Assembly: GCF_946479965.1 (NCBI RefSeq)
Contig: NZ_CAMLHX010000037.1
Coordinates: 1 to 38,467 of the forward strand
Source of the DNA: an uncultured Mucilaginibacter sp.
GTDB taxonomy: Bacteria > Bacteroidota > Bacteroidia > Sphingobacteriales > Sphingobacteriaceae
DNA: 38,467 bases
Direction: 5' to 3'
The position numbers and the translations under genes are program-made. Under the pieces are notes generated by a model. It had not been told where the DNA came from and searched no databases. It saw only the letters and a list, made by a program, of their open reading frames with translations. Of this stretch, positions 17,388-26,202 are shown piece after piece (the stretch's first letter is position 1; each line of letters opens with the position of its first letter).

Positions 17388-17423
17388 AAGAGGTTAAAGA
17401 TTATTTAAAATCTCCAACCTCTT
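17388..17423 (-). promoter_or_regulatory. Hairpin between rpoA and rplQ
   Basis: AAGAGGTT (17388-17395) pairs with AACCTCTT (17416-17423); after a 2/2 mismatch, AGATT (17398-17402) pairs with AATCT (17409-17413) above a 6-nt loop. It starts 10 nt after the rpoA stop codon in transcription order. No strong T-run follows, so it could be a partial terminator or processing site that sets rplQ output relative to rpoA. Confidence 0.5.
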
Positions 17424-17432
17424 ATCAAAATA

Positions 17433-18425
17433 TTATTCTTCGTCTAACTTGAATTTAGACAGGTTCATACCAAAAGATAATCCTTTTGATTTAACCAGGT
17501 CTTGAATTTCTGTTAACGATTTTTTACCAAAGTTTCTGAATTTCAGCATGTCTGCAACGTCGTACGATACCAGGTCAGCCAGGCTGCGGATATCAGCTGC
17601 TTTTAAGCAGTTTAACGCGCGGACAGAAAGATCAAGATCAACCAATTCAGTTTTAAGGATCTTACGCATATGTAAAATTTCCTCGTCAACTTCTTTAGTT
17701 TCTTCTTTAGCTTGTGCTTCCAACATCATGTTCTCGTCGCTGAATAGCATAAAGTGCTGGATCAAGATCTTAGCAGCCTCTTTAAGCGCGTCTTCAGGAT
17801 GGATAGATCCATCAGTAGCAATATCCAAAACTAATTTTTCATAGTCGGTTTTTTGCTCAACACGATAGTTCTCGATGGTATATTTAACGTTCTTTATCGG
17901 CGTGTAGATGGAATCAATAGCAATTACGCCAACGTTCGCATCCGGGTTTTTATTCTCTTCGCTTGGTACATAACCACGACCTTTGTTGATAGTAAATTCA
18001 ACTTCAAGCGTTACCGAAGAATCCATGTTACAGATAACCATATCAGGATTCAAAACAGTAAAGTTGTTTGAGAACTTGGTAATATCGCCGGCTTTGAAAG
18101 CATCCTGACCGTTGATGATCACGAAAACTTTCTCGCTGTCGCCAGAATCACCTGATTTTTTAAATCTAACTTGCTTAAGATTTAATATGATCTCGGTAAC
18201 GTCTTCAACAACTCCTTTTATAGTTGAAAACTCATGCGTAACTCCTGAAAAACGTACAGAAGTAATAGCATAACCTTCAAGCGATGAAAGTAAGATACGA
18301 CGCAGAGCATTACCAATGGTTACACCGAAGCCTGGTTCTAACGGACGAAATTCAAACGTACCCTCAAAATCAGTCGATTTCTGCATGATAACCTTGTCTG
18401 GTTTTTGAAATGCTAAAATTGCCAT
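17433..18425 (-). CDS. rpoA: RNA polymerase alpha subunit
   Basis: This 330-residue protein has the dimerisation/assembly N-terminal domain ([20 protein letters not shown] at about 27-46) and the C-terminal DNA- and activator-contacting domain ([19 protein letters not shown] at about 263-281 and [13 protein letters not shown] at about 296-308). It assembles beta, beta' and omega into RNA polymerase. Length and position between rpsD and rplQ are the standard alpha-operon layout. The 90-bp gap to rpsD contains a hairpin. Confidence 0.99.
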   Translation of the reverse strand: MAILAFQKPDKVIMQKSTDFEGTFEFRPLEPGFGVTIGNALRRILLSSLEGYAITSVRFSGVTHEFSTIKGVVEDVTEIILNLKQVRFKKSGDSGDSEKVFVIINGQDAFKAGDITKFSNNFTVLNPDMVICNMDSSVTLEVEFTINKGRGYVPSEENKNPDANVGVIAIDSIYTPIKNVKYTIENYRVEQKTDYEKLVLDIATDGSIHPEDALKEAAKILIQHFMLFSDENMMLEAQAKEETKEVDEEILHMRKILKTELVDLDLSVRALNCLKAADIRSLADLVSYDVADMLKFRNFGKKSLTEIQDLVKSKGLSFGMNLSKFKLDEE

Positions 18426-18467
18426 TTATATCCTTATTTATTGTTTGATTGATTTATTTAAACCACA

Positions 18468-18498
18468 AAAATGACCGTCAGAATATGCCGATCATTTT
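18468..18498 (-). promoter_or_regulatory. Hairpin between rpsD and rpoA
   Basis: On the transcript strand AAAATGATCG pairs with CGGTCATTTT (one G-U pair) around an 11-nt loop, followed by a short T-rich stretch. It begins 17 nt after the rpsD stop codon. The shape resembles a partial terminator or attenuator upstream of rpoA. Confidence 0.5.
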
Positions 18499-18515
18499 GT
18501 GTGTTGATATCGTTA

Positions 18516-19124
18516 TTATTTAGAGTATAACTCGACGATAAGGTTCTCCTTGATGTTCTCAGGGATCTCATCGCGGTTTGGATAGTTAAGGAACTTGCCT
18601 GTTAAATTAGCAGCATCCCACTCAAACCAGCTATACTTGTTTATTCTTCTGCCAGCTACCGAAGTAGTGATGGCCTCTAAAGACTTTGATTTCTCACGAA
18701 CTGCAATAACGTCTCCGGCTTTAACCGCGTATGATGCAATGTTTACCACACCGCCGTTTACAGTAATGTGTTTGTGACCAACTAATTGGCGTGCGCCTGA
18801 ACGTGTTGGAGCAATACCTAAACGGAATACCACGTTATCTAAACGGGCCTCTAAAAACTTTAACAAGTTTTCGCCGGTGATGCCTTCTTTAGCAGAAGCA
18901 CGGTGAAACAGGTTCTCGAACTGACGCTCTAATACACCGTAAGTGTATTTAACCTTTTGTTTCTCCATTAACTGTACCGCGTACTCTGATTGCTTGCCTC
19001 TTCTTTTTGAAGCGCCATGCATACCAGGGCCGTAGTTTTTTCTTTCTAACGCTTTATCCGGACCGAAGATGGGCTCACGGAAACGGCGTGCAATTTTTGA
19101 TTTTGGACCTGTATATCTTGCCAT
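18516..19124 (-). CDS. rpsD: Ribosomal protein uS4
   Basis: This 202-residue primary 16S-binding protein carries the S4 RNA-binding domain at about 91-150 ([35 protein letters not shown]). The N-terminus lacks the zinc-binding CxxC cluster of zinc-type S4 proteins, so it is the zinc-independent form. In E. coli uS4 represses the alpha operon; whether this holds here is unknown, although the gaps around it are long and structured. Confidence 0.98.
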   Translation of the reverse strand: MARYTGPKSKIARRFREPIFGPDKALERKNYGPGMHGASKRRGKQSEYAVQLMEKQKVKYTYGVLERQFENLFHRASAKEGITGENLLKFLEARLDNVVFRLGIAPTRSGARQLVGHKHITVNGGVVNIASYAVKAGDVIAVREKSKSLEAITTSVAGRRINKYSWFEWDAANLTGKFLNYPNRDEIPENIKENLIVELYSK

Positions 19125-19191
19125 TATTTGTTGCTTTTAAAGTATCAAACGGCCCGCAGCCGCTGAATCTTAGCTTTAAAAAATTGATTAA

Positions 19192-19581
19192 TTAAACTCT
19201 TCTTCTTTTTGAAGGACGGCAACCGTTGTGCGGAAGTGGGGTAATGTCCTTTATAGTAGTAACCTCAATACCTGTAGTTTGCAGGGTACGGATAGCCGAC
19301 TCGCGACCAGATCCAGGACCTTTTACAAATACTTCAACTTTACGCAAACCCAGATCGTAAGCAGCTTTACCGCAATCGGCAGCAGCCTGACCGGCAGCGT
19401 AAGGAGTGTTCTTTTTTGAACCCTTAAAGCCCATTTTACCGGCTGATGACCATGATATAGCCTGACCGGTTTTATTGGTTAAGGTTATTATAATGTTGTT
19501 GAAGGTAGCGTTTATGTGTGCTTCGCCAATGGCTTCAACAATTACAATACGCTTTTTGGTTACTTTTTTAGCTTTAGCCAT
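19192..19581 (-). CDS. rpsK: Ribosomal protein uS11
   Basis: This 129-residue small-subunit platform protein has the typical [17 protein letters not shown] segment near residues 22-38, [11 protein letters not shown] near 90-100, and the basic ending [13 protein letters not shown]. Length is standard. It lies between rpsM and rpsD, as in most alpha operons. The gap to rpsM (19582-19704) holds short word repeats but no gene. Confidence 0.98.
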   Translation of the reverse strand: MAKAKKVTKKRIVIVEAIGEAHINATFNNIIITLTNKTGQAISWSSAGKMGFKGSKKNTPYAAGQAAADCGKAAYDLGLRKVEVFVKGPGSGRESAIRTLQTTGIEVTTIKDITPLPHNGCRPSKRRRV

Positions 19582-19598
19582 TTTTTTGTTTAATTATT

Positions 19599-19696
19599 GA
19601 TTTAGTGAATTACTGAGTTACTAAATAACTCGGACCCGCTAATCGATTATAATTTATTTTATTCCTGGCGATGGTAAAACTTACCAATCACCAATC
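19599..19696. repeat. Short word repeats in the rpsM-rpsK gap
   Basis: Positions 19599-19630 read as four octamers (GATTTAGT, GAATTACT, GAGTTACT, AAATAACT). Further along, ACCAATC is exactly duplicated in tandem at 19683-19696. This is the same style as the heptamer arrays but with mixed period, so the assignment is weaker. No coding sequence lies in this gap. Confidence 0.4.
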
Positions 19697-19704
19697 GTTA
19701 TTTA

Positions 19705-20082
19705 CTATTTAGTAGCTTTCTTTTTGTTAGCAACTGTTTTACGTTTTCCTTTACGGGTACGTGAGTTGTTTTTAGTACGCTGACCACGCAGAGGCAAACC
19801 TTTACGATGACGTGTACCACGGTAACAACCGATATCCATTAAGCGTTTGATGTTAAGCTGAACTTCTGAACGAAGCGCTCCCTCCACCTTTATCTCGTCG
19901 TTAATGATAGTACGAATAGCTGTTAGCTGATCGTCACTCCAATCCTGCACTTTAGTGTTGAAATCAATACCTGCTTTGGTTAAAATATCCTGAGCAGTTG
20001 AACGGCCAATACCGTAAATGTAGGTTAGGCCTATCTCGCCTCTTTTGTTCTTTGGTAAATCAATACCTGAAATCCTTGCCAT
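19705..20082 (-). CDS. rpsM: Ribosomal protein uS13
   Basis: This 125-residue protein of the small-subunit head contacts tRNA and forms inter-subunit bridges. The start was set at 20082 ([24 protein letters not shown]); the frame is open for eight more codons upstream, but these are Lys/Asn-rich and outside the family. The basic C-terminus with [23 protein letters not shown] sequence is typical. It follows rpmJ after a 69-bp gap containing a small hairpin (20113-20128). Confidence 0.98.
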   Translation of the reverse strand: MARISGIDLPKNKRGEIGLTYIYGIGRSTAQDILTKAGIDFNTKVQDWSDDQLTAIRTIINDEIKVEGALRSEVQLNIKRLMDIGCYRGTRHRKGLPLRGQRTKNNSRTRKGKRKTVANKKKATK

Positions 20083-20151
20083 ATTTGTTTTGTTTTTTTT
20101 ATGCAACGACCGAACGGCGGCTACCGTTGTACGAATCGTTACTGTTTTTAA

Positions 20152-20268
20152 TTATCCCTGACGTTGTTTGAACTTAGGGTTCTTTTTGTTGATAACGTAA
20201 AGTTTGCCGTTACGACGAATGATCTTGCAATCAGCACTACGTTTTTTTATGGATGCTCTAACTTTCAT
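20152..20268 (-). CDS. rpmJ: Ribosomal protein bL36, zinc-independent form
   Basis: The 38-codon frame begins [19 protein letters not shown] and ends [11 protein letters not shown], an unmistakable bL36. The zinc-binding CxxC...C...H set is reduced to one Cys (position 14), so this is the C-minus form, here as the copy in the main cluster. It lies 8 nt after infA in transcription order and before rpsM. Confidence 0.96.
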   Translation of the reverse strand: MKVRASIKKRSADCKIIRRNGKLYVINKKNPKFKQRQG

Positions 20269-20276
20269 CTCGCTTA

Positions 20277-20495
20277 TTATTTATATCTGTATGTAATACG
20301 CCCCTTTGATAAATCGTAAGGGCTCATTTCCAATTTTACTTTGTCACCAGGTAATATTTTGATGTAGTGCATCCGCATTTTACCTGATATGTGCGCAATA
20401 ATCTCATGACCGTTTTCAAGTTCAACTCTGAACATCGCGTTTGATAACGCCTCCCGAATTGTACCATCTTGTTCAATCGAAGATTGTTTTGCCAT
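20277..20495 (-). CDS. infA: Translation initiation factor IF-1
   Basis: This 72-residue single OB-fold (S1-like) protein has the standard sequence [20 protein letters not shown] and ends in [13 protein letters not shown]. It binds the A site of the 30S subunit during initiation. The order secY-map-infA-rpmJ-rpsM is standard in Bacteroidota and some other phyla. Confidence 0.99.
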   Translation of the reverse strand: MAKQSSIEQDGTIREALSNAMFRVELENGHEIIAHISGKMRMHYIKILPGDKVKLEMSPYDLSKGRITYRYK

Positions 20496-20558
20496 ATTTT
20501 ACTGATTTTTACTGAATTATCCGCCCCAAAAGCGGGACGCAAAATTAATAAAATATTT

Positions 20559-21350
20559 TTAATTATTTGTTTTTTCTTTTAAAACATTATCAACGTACTC
20601 AAACGAAGATAATATGTCGGCTTTGCCCTTGCGTATGGCCACTGTATGCTCAAAATGTGCTGATGGCTTTCCATCAACGGTTGATACTGTCCAGCCATCA
20701 TCCCAAAACTTAACACCGGCGCGGCCCGCGTTTATCATTGGTTCAATTGCTATCACCATACCTTCTTCCAGTTTCACTCCGGCACCGCGTTTGCCATAGT
20801 TAGGCACTTCGGGCTTTTCATGCAACCTGGTTCCAACACCGTGGCCAACCAACTCTCTAACCACGCCAAAACCATGCTTCTCAGCATGTTCCTGTACAGC
20901 ATACGCAATATCGCCAACACGCATACCTACAACTGCCTTTTCAATTCCTTTGTCAAGGCACTCGCGTGTAACGCGTAAAAGCGTTTTGGCTTGTTCGCTT
21001 ATCTCGCCAATGGCAAAGGTAAAGGCAGAGTCGCCATAATATTTATTAAGTATTACGCCGCAATCAACAGATACGATATCGCCATCCTTTAACTCATACT
21101 TTCCCGGGAAGCCATGTACTACCTGGTCATTCAGGGAGATACAAAGCGAGTAGGGGAAACCACCATAGTTTAAAAATGCAGGGATACCGCCGTTATCGCG
21201 TATATAGGTTTCAGCTAATTTATCCAGATCAATAGTTCGTACTCCCGGCGCTATAACTTTGGCAACTTCGCCATGTGTTTTTGCAACCAGCTGCGCGCTT
21301 TCTCTTATCAGTTCAATCTCCTCAACAGACTTATAAATGATCTTTGACAT
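20559..21350 (-). CDS. map: Type I methionine aminopeptidase
   Basis: This 263-residue enzyme removes the initiator methionine from nascent proteins. Its five metal ligands are all present: Asp96, Asp107, His170, Glu203 and Glu234 (motifs SVDCGV, GDSAF, VGHGVG, IAIEPM, HFEHTVAI). It follows secY after 5 nt and precedes infA after 63 nt. Type Ia-like: it lacks an N-terminal zinc-finger extension. Confidence 0.99.
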   Translation of the reverse strand: MSKIIYKSVEEIELIRESAQLVAKTHGEVAKVIAPGVRTIDLDKLAETYIRDNGGIPAFLNYGGFPYSLCISLNDQVVHGFPGKYELKDGDIVSVDCGVILNKYYGDSAFTFAIGEISEQAKTLLRVTRECLDKGIEKAVVGMRVGDIAYAVQEHAEKHGFGVVRELVGHGVGTRLHEKPEVPNYGKRGAGVKLEEGMVIAIEPMINAGRAGVKFWDDGWTVSTVDGKPSAHFEHTVAIRKGKADILSSFEYVDNVLKEKTNN

Positions 21351-21355
21351 GCGTA

Positions 21356-22696
21356 TTATATGGCTGTCGGAGTTGTTCCGGCAGCGGCTGGCACAGCCGA
21401 ACGTCCTTTTATTCTGCCGGTTTTCATCAATCCGTCATAGTGGCGCATTAACAAGTGGCTTTCTATCTGTTGCAAGGTATCTAACACAACACCTACAAGA
21501 ATGATAAGCGAAGTACCACCAAAGAAACGTGCGAACAAGTTATTTACACCTACCTGGCTGGCCAAAGCCGGTATAATAGCTATGATAGCTAAAAACACTG
21601 AGCCTGGTAACGTAATTTTTGATATAACGCCGTCAATGAAACTTTCAGTTGGATTACCTGGCTTAACACCGGGAATAAATCCACCATTCTTTTTCATGTC
21701 GTCAGACATTTGTTTCGGGTTAACTGTAATAGCTGTGTAGAAGTAGGTGAACACTATAATTAATATAGCAAACACAATATTGTGCAACCATGAGTTATAG
21801 TTTTGTAATTGGATCAAAACGCCGTTAGACGCCGCTTTCGGAAAAAACGAGCCTATAGTAGCAGGGATGAACATTAACGCCTGGGCAAATATGATTGGCA
21901 TAACACCGGCAGCATTTACCTTTAATGGAATATACTGACGAACACCACCATACTGTTTATTGCCAACAATACGCTTAGCATATTGCACCGCTATTTTGCG
22001 GGTGCCTTGTACAATAAGAATGGTAAACATTACTACACCTATTAGCGCAATTAACTCAACAATAAAAGTAATTAAGCCCCCTGTTCCGCCTGTACGGTTT
22101 TGGAACTCTGCTAAAAACGCACCTGGTAACTGGGCAATAATACCCACCATAATGATCAATGAAATACCATTGCCAATACCTTTATCTGTAATTTTCTCGC
22201 CTAACCACATTACAAATAATGTACCCGCGGTTAACACCATTGTATTCATAATGGTAAACATTGGGTTAGCTATCAATATCTCGTTAGCAGTTACCTGAGA
22301 GTTCAGATAAGCTACCGCCTGTATGGCAGTGATAAAAATAGTAAGGTAACGTGTCCACTGATTGATCTTGTTACGGCCACTTTCGCCCTCTTTCTGCATT
22401 TTAGCAAAGTAAGGAACAGCTATACCTAACAACTGCATCACAATGGATGCAGAGATATAAGGCATAACACCTAATGCGAAAATAGAAATACGCGAGAAAG
22501 AACCGCCCGCAAACATGTTTAATAAACCAACCAGGCCTTCGGCCTCTTTGGTATCTGTTTGTGAGCCGTCTACACCCGGAAGATGCACGAACGAACCTAC
22601 ACGATATATTAAAAGAAATAAGAGTGTGTTAGTTATACGCACTCTTAGATCCTCAATTTTCCAGATATTGGATAATGTGGTGATGAATTTCTTCAT
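21356..22696 (-). CDS. secY: Protein translocase channel subunit SecY
   Basis: This 446-residue polytopic inner-membrane protein is the core of the Sec channel, with ten expected membrane helices. Typical segments are the plug-region sequence GLLNMFAGGSFSRISIFALGVMPYISASIVMQLL (about 56-89), the conserved cytoplasmic loops around residue 250, and MKKNGGFIPGVKPG near 334-347. It lies between rplO (7 nt) and map (5 nt), so it is transcribed with the ribosomal cluster. Confidence 0.99.
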   Translation of the reverse strand: MKKFITTLSNIWKIEDLRVRITNTLLFLLIYRVGSFVHLPGVDGSQTDTKEAEGLVGLLNMFAGGSFSRISIFALGVMPYISASIVMQLLGIAVPYFAKMQKEGESGRNKINQWTRYLTIFITAIQAVAYLNSQVTANEILIANPMFTIMNTMVLTAGTLFVMWLGEKITDKGIGNGISLIIMVGIIAQLPGAFLAEFQNRTGGTGGLITFIVELIALIGVVMFTILIVQGTRKIAVQYAKRIVGNKQYGGVRQYIPLKVNAAGVMPIIFAQALMFIPATIGSFFPKAASNGVLIQLQNYNSWLHNIVFAILIIVFTYFYTAITVNPKQMSDDMKKNGGFIPGVKPGNPTESFIDGVISKITLPGSVFLAIIAIIPALASQVGVNNLFARFFGGTSLIILVGVVLDTLQQIESHLLMRHYDGLMKTGRIKGRSAVPAAAGTTPTAI

Positions 22697-22703
22697 AGAA
22701 ATT

Positions 22704-23150
22704 TTATAGCTTAACTATGGTGCCACCAGCAGCCTCAATTGCTTTTTGCGCGGTAGCGGTAAATGCATGTGCAGTAACTTCTACTTTGGCAGTAAGTTCG
22801 CCACGGCCTAAAATTTTAACCTTGTCGTTCTTTGATGCCAAACCATGATCTTTCAAAGTTGAAAGGTCAATTGTTGCTATTGAATACTTTTCGATTAAGC
22901 CTTGCAAAACATCAAGGTTAACACCAACGTACTCTACACGGTTAGGGTTTTTAAAGCCAACCTTAGGCACACGGCGTTGCAATGGCATTTGGCCACCTTC
23001 AAAGCCTATTTTACGGCTTGTACCTGAGCGTGAACCGGCACCTTTATGACCACGTGTTGATGTACCACCACGGCCAGAACCTGTACCACGACCAATTCTT
23101 TTTCTATTTTTAGTAGAACCTTCTGCAGGTTTTAAATTATTTAAGTTCAT
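22704..23150 (-). CDS. rplO: Ribosomal protein uL15
   Basis: This 148-residue protein has the Gly/Arg-rich N-terminus of uL15 ([20 protein letters not shown] at about 21-40), which threads into 23S rRNA, and a globular C-terminal half. It starts 4 nt after rpmD and ends 7 nt before secY. Confidence 0.98.
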   Translation of the reverse strand: MNLNNLKPAEGSTKNRKRIGRGTGSGRGGTSTRGHKGAGSRSGTSRKIGFEGGQMPLQRRVPKVGFKNPNRVEYVGVNLDVLQGLIEKYSIATIDLSTLKDHGLASKNDKVKILGRGELTAKVEVTAHAFTATAQKAIEAAGGTIVKL

Positions 23151-23154
23151 GATA

Positions 23155-23334
23155 TTAAATGTTTTCTACCGCTACAAGGTGGTTAACTTTTCTAACCATA
23201 CCAATAATAGCTGCAGTAGCTTCAACTTCCACGCTGTGGTTTATTTTCTTCAAGCCCAGTGCTTCCACTGTTCTTTTTTGGCGCTCACTTCTATCGATCA
23301 CGCTTTTGATCTGAGTTATCTTGATCTTTGCCAT
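23155..23334 (-). CDS. rpmD: Ribosomal protein uL30
   Basis: The 59-residue frame starts [20 protein letters not shown] and ends [13 protein letters not shown], a normal bacterial uL30 with the conserved L30 fold and no extension. It sits tightly between rpsE (7 nt) and rplO (4 nt). Confidence 0.97.
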   Translation of the reverse strand: MAKIKITQIKSVIDRSERQKRTVEALGLKKINHSVEVEATAAIIGMVRKVNHLVAVENI

Positions 23335-23341
23335 GTTCTGA

Positions 23342-23860
23342 TTATCCGTTAAATACTTTTCCTAAACTGATGCCGCGTTGTTGAGCTACTGTGTTAGCAT
23401 CGCGCAGTTGCGATAATGCTGATACGGTTGCTTTAACCACGTTGTGCGGGTTTGATGAGCCTTTTGATTTTGCCAATACATTGTGTATACCGGCACTCTC
23501 TAATACTGCACGCATGGCACCACCTGCAATTACGCCGGTACCGTTAGCAGCTGGTTTTATAAATACAAAACCGCCAGAGAATTTTCCAATTTGCTCATGA
23601 GGTACAGTACCATTGATGATCGGAACTTTTACAAGGTTCTTTTTAGCATCATCTATACCTTTTGCAATAGCTTCTGTAACCTCTTTAGCTTTACCTAAAC
23701 CGTAACCTACCACACCTTGCTCATCACCTACCACTACGATAGCTGAGAAACTGAATGTACGGCCACCTTTGGTTACTTTGGCTACACGCTGTATGCTAAC
23801 CAAACGATCCTTTAGTTCGATCTCGCTGGTTTTTACTCTTTTTATGTTAATTGTTGACAT
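23342..23860 (-). CDS. rpsE: Ribosomal protein uS5
   Basis: This 172-residue protein has the double-stranded-RNA-binding-like N-terminal domain ([20 protein letters not shown] at about 10-29, then [23 protein letters not shown]) and the C-terminal domain with the [11 protein letters not shown] end. uS5 takes part in mRNA entry and decoding accuracy. It is preceded by a full AGGAGG at 23868-23873 with 7-nt spacing, rare for this phylum. Confidence 0.98.
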   Translation of the reverse strand: MSTINIKRVKTSEIELKDRLVSIQRVAKVTKGGRTFSFSAIVVVGDEQGVVGYGLGKAKEVTEAIAKGIDDAKKNLVKVPIINGTVPHEQIGKFSGGFVFIKPAANGTGVIAGGAMRAVLESAGIHNVLAKSKGSSNPHNVVKATVSALSQLRDANTVAQQRGISLGKVFNG

Positions 23861-23867
23861 GTCTTTT

Positions 23868-23873
23868 CCTCCT
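23868..23873 (-). promoter_or_regulatory. rpsE: Strong Shine-Dalgarno AGGAGG before rpsE
   Basis: A full AGGAGG lies 7 nt before the rpsE start codon. Bacteroidota genes usually lack such sites, so the match is notable. Confidence 0.8.
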
Positions 23874-23878
23874 ACTGA

Positions 23879-24235
23879 TTAAAAGTTTAAACCACCTTCG
23901 CGTGCACCTTCGGCCAGTGATTTAACACGACCATGATAAAGGTAACCGTTTCTGTCAAAAACCACATCAACAATACCGGCTGCAATAGCTTTTTGAGCTA
24001 CCAGTTTGCCTACGGCTACTGATTGATCTGACTTGGTACCATCAGCAGTAAACTCTTTTGATAAAGATGATGCCGATACAAGTGTTTTACCGTTAACATC
24101 GTCAATGATCTGCGCATAAATGCCTTTATTGCTTCTGTACACTGACAAACGCGGACGGGCTGAAGAACCTGACAGGCGCTTCCTGATACCCATTTTAATT
24201 CTGTCTCTTCTTGATAATTTCGCTTTAGCTGCCAT
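23879..24235 (-). CDS. rplR: Ribosomal protein uL18
   Basis: This 118-residue 5S rRNA-binding protein shows the usual [13 protein letters not shown] (residues 9-21), [25 protein letters not shown] and the closing [12 protein letters not shown]. Length is standard. It starts 5 nt after rplF and ends 18 nt before rpsE. Confidence 0.98.
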   Translation of the reverse strand: MAAKAKLSRRDRIKMGIRKRLSGSSARPRLSVYRSNKGIYAQIIDDVNGKTLVSASSLSKEFTADGTKSDQSVAVGKLVAQKAIAAGIVDVVFDRNGYLYHGRVKSLAEGAREGGLNF

Positions 24236-24240
24236 GACGA

Positions 24241-24798
24241 TTATTTTTTAGATGCTGATTTACCTGCTTTTCTTCTTAATACTTCGCCTGCAAACTTGAT
24301 ACCTTTACCTTTATATGGTTCAGGAGTACGTAACGAGCGTATTTTTGCCGCTACCTGGCCTATCAGTTGCTTATCGTTTGATTCCAGAATGATGGTTGGG
24401 TTTTTACCCTTATCAGCAGTAGTTGAAACTTTAATTTCTTTTGGTAACTCAAACACATAGTGGTGAGAGTAACCTAATACAAGGTCTAATGTGTTACCGG
24501 TATTGGTTGCGCGGTAACCCACACCTACCAGTTCCTGTACAATTTTGTAACCTGTAGTTACGCCAACAACCATATTGTTTATCAATGAACGGTATAAACC
24601 GTGCAATGCTTTGTGGCGTTTTTGCTCAGTTGGGCGCTGAACCAATAGTTCGCTACCTTCCTGTACAATTTTTATATCGGTGTCAACCGCTTGATGCAAT
24701 TCACCGTTAGGGCCTTTTACAGTTACTACATTATCATCAGATACTGTAATTGTAACGCCTGCAGGTATTGCAATTGGTGATTTTCCTACTCTTGACAT
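24241..24798 (-). CDS. rplF: Ribosomal protein uL6
   Basis: This 185-residue protein has the two uL6 domains, starting [15 protein letters not shown] and with the conserved C-terminal [11 protein letters not shown] (about 159-169) and [14 protein letters not shown] end. uL6 lies near the factor-binding region of the large subunit. It has a full AGGAGG (24808-24813) 9 nt upstream of the start codon. Confidence 0.98.
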   Translation of the reverse strand: MSRVGKSPIAIPAGVTITVSDDNVVTVKGPNGELHQAVDTDIKIVQEGSELLVQRPTEQKRHKALHGLYRSLINNMVVGVTTGYKIVQELVGVGYRATNTGNTLDLVLGYSHHYVFELPKEIKVSTTADKGKNPTIILESNDKQLIGQVAAKIRSLRTPEPYKGKGIKFAGEVLRRKAGKSASKK

Positions 24799-24807
24799 TG
24801 CTTAATT

Positions 24808-24813
24808 CCTCCT
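24808..24813 (-). promoter_or_regulatory. rplF: Strong Shine-Dalgarno AGGAGG before rplF
   Basis: AGGAGG with a 9-nt spacer to the rplF ATG, located between the rpsH stop and rplF. It is one of four strong sites in this part of the cluster (rplX, rplE, rplF, rpsE). Confidence 0.8.
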
Positions 24814-24814
24814 A

Positions 24815-25213
24815 TTAATATACGTAGCATAAAACCTCACCACCAACATTTAACTGCTTAGCTTCTTTATCGGTCATTACACCTTTTGAAGTTGACAGGA
24901 TGGCGATACCTAAACCATTTAACACACGCGGCATGGTATCCATACCTGCGTATCTGCGTAAACCTGGGCGGCTTATGCGCTCAATTGAACGGATAGCTGG
25001 AATTTTAGTTATTGGATGGTACTTTAAAGCCACTTTAATTGTGCCTTGCGGACCGTTATCCTCAAACTTATAGTTTGCAATGTAACCTTTGTCAAAAAGA
25101 ACTTTAGTGATCTCTTTTTTAAGGTTCGATGCAGGAATTTCAACAACCCTGTGGTTGGCTTTAATAGCATTCCTTACTCGTGTAAGATAATCTGCGATTG
25201 GATCTGTATTCAT
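24815..25213 (-). CDS. rpsH: Ribosomal protein uS8
   Basis: This 132-residue protein begins MNTDPIADYLTRVRNAI and ends STSKGVMTDKEAKQLNVGGEVLCYVY, both diagnostic for uS8, which binds the central domain of 16S rRNA. In E. coli uS8 represses the spc operon by binding near rplE. Here the longest internal gap in the spc part (148 bp with a GC hairpin and a heptamer array) lies directly upstream of rpsH. Confidence 0.98.
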   Translation of the reverse strand: MNTDPIADYLTRVRNAIKANHRVVEIPASNLKKEITKVLFDKGYIANYKFEDNGPQGTIKVALKYHPITKIPAIRSIERISRPGLRRYAGMDTMPRVLNGLGIAILSTSKGVMTDKEAKQLNVGGEVLCYVY

Positions 25214-25242
25214 TATTTATTGTTTGTGACGATGGTTTCCTT

Positions 25243-25256
25243 CCCGGCCTTCCGGG
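25243..25256 (-). promoter_or_regulatory. GC-rich mini-hairpin in the rpsN-rpsH gap
   Basis: CCCGG and CCGGG form a 5-bp stem with a 4-nt loop, 29 nt before the rpsH start codon in transcription order. It could be part of a leader structure for rpsH. It is short, so confidence is low. Confidence 0.35.
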
Positions 25257-25280
25257 CGACCTTTCATCGGTTAATTCTTT

Positions 25281-25359
25281 ATTGAGTATTAAGTAGTAAG
25301 TATCAGGTATCAAGACTATAATTATCTTGCTACTTGATACTAATTACTTGCTACTATAT
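25281..25359. repeat. Inverted heptamer array (5+5 units) between rpsN and rpsH
   Basis: The left half (25281-25315) is ATTGAGT, ATTAAGT, AGTAAGT, ATCAGGT, ATCAAGA. A 9-nt spacer (25316-25324) follows, then the right half (25325-25359) is TCTTGCT, ACTTGAT, ACTAATT, ACTTGCT, ACTATAT, the reverse-complement word. All ten units are in exact 7-nt register. The innermost units differ from the rest in the same way on both sides (ending AGA / starting TCT). It can fold into a long imperfect stem in the transcript of a ribosomal operon. Function is unknown. Confidence 0.8.
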
Positions 25360-25361
25360 TT

Positions 25362-25631
25362 TTACCAAGAAGCCTTTTTAACCCCTGGGATCTTGCCTTC
25401 TAAAGCCATTTCGCGGAAAGTAACACGCGAAATGCCGAATTGACGCATATAACCACGTGGGCGGCCAGTTAATTTGCAACGGTTGTGCAATTTTACAGCA
25501 GATGATGCTTTAGGCAATGCATCTAATGCAACCCAGTCACCAGCTTCTTTTAACGCTGCTCTTTTCTCAGCATATTTAGCTACTAATTTGGCACGTTTTA
25601 CTTCGCGTGCTTTTACGCCTTCTTTAGCCAT
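25362..25631 (-). CDS. rpsN: Ribosomal protein uS14, zinc-independent form
   Basis: This 89-residue long-form uS14 was started at 25631 ([16 protein letters not shown]); the upstream open codons overlap rplE and do not resemble the family. The C-terminal [22 protein letters not shown] has only one Cys, so the CxxC zinc site of short uS14 proteins is absent. It overlaps the end of rplE by 8 nt, a sign of translational coupling. Confidence 0.97.
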   Translation of the reverse strand: MAKEGVKAREVKRAKLVAKYAEKRAALKEAGDWVALDALPKASSAVKLHNRCKLTGRPRGYMRQFGISRVTFREMALEGKIPGVKKASW

Positions 25632-26202
25632 TGTTAGTTGGAGTTTGATTTTTAAATGGTAAACCAAATTGTTTTAAAAGCTCTAACGCTTCAACATCAT
25701 TAGTTGCCGAGGTTACAAAGGTAATATCCATACCTTGTATTTTGTTAATTTTATCAATGTTGATCTCAGGGAAGATAATTTGTTCGGTAATACCTAAAGT
25801 ATAATTACCTCTTCCGTCAAAACCTTTATCATTGATACCTTTGAAATCGCGGATACGTGGCAGAGCTACAGAGATCAAACGATCAAGGAACTCATACATG
25901 GTATTGTCGCGCAAAGTAACGCGTACACCTACCGGCATGTTTTTACGCAATTTGAAGTTAGAGATATCCTTTTTAGATTTTGATGATACTGCCAACTGAC
26001 CGGTAATTGTAGTTAACTCGGTAATGGTGTTCTCAATCAGTTTCTTATCGGTAGTAGCACCGCCAACACCCTGGTTGATGGCTATCTTCTCCAATTTAGG
26101 AACCTGCATTACGCTTTTGTACTGAAATTTGTCTTTCAGGGTAGTACGTATCTCTTCCTTATATTTTGATTTTAATCTTGGTGTGTAAGCTGACTCGGCC
26201 AT
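25624..26202 (-). CDS. rplE: Ribosomal protein uL5
   Basis: This 192-residue 5S rRNA-binding protein has the typical [21 protein letters not shown] (about 34-54), [10 protein letters not shown] near 90-99 and the Phe-rich closing region with a [10 protein letters not shown] motif near 158-167. It shares one base with the rplX stop (TAATG), and a GGAGG site (26213-26217) lies within the end of rplX. Confidence 0.98.
   Translation of the reverse strand: MAESAYTPRLKSKYKEEIRTTLKDKFQYKSVMQVPKLEKIAINQGVGGATTDKKLIENTITELTTITGQLAVSSKSKKDISNFKLRKNMPVGVRVTLRDNTMYEFLDRLISVALPRIRDFKGINDKGFDGRGNYTLGITEQIIFPEINIDKINKIQGMDITFVTSATNDVEALELLKQFGLPFKNQTPTNNG

Noticed and set aside
20113..20128. Small AACGG/CCGTT hairpin in the rpmJ-rpsM gap as an S13 regulatory site
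   Set aside because: The stem is only 5 bp and no supporting context was found, so it was not listed as a feature.
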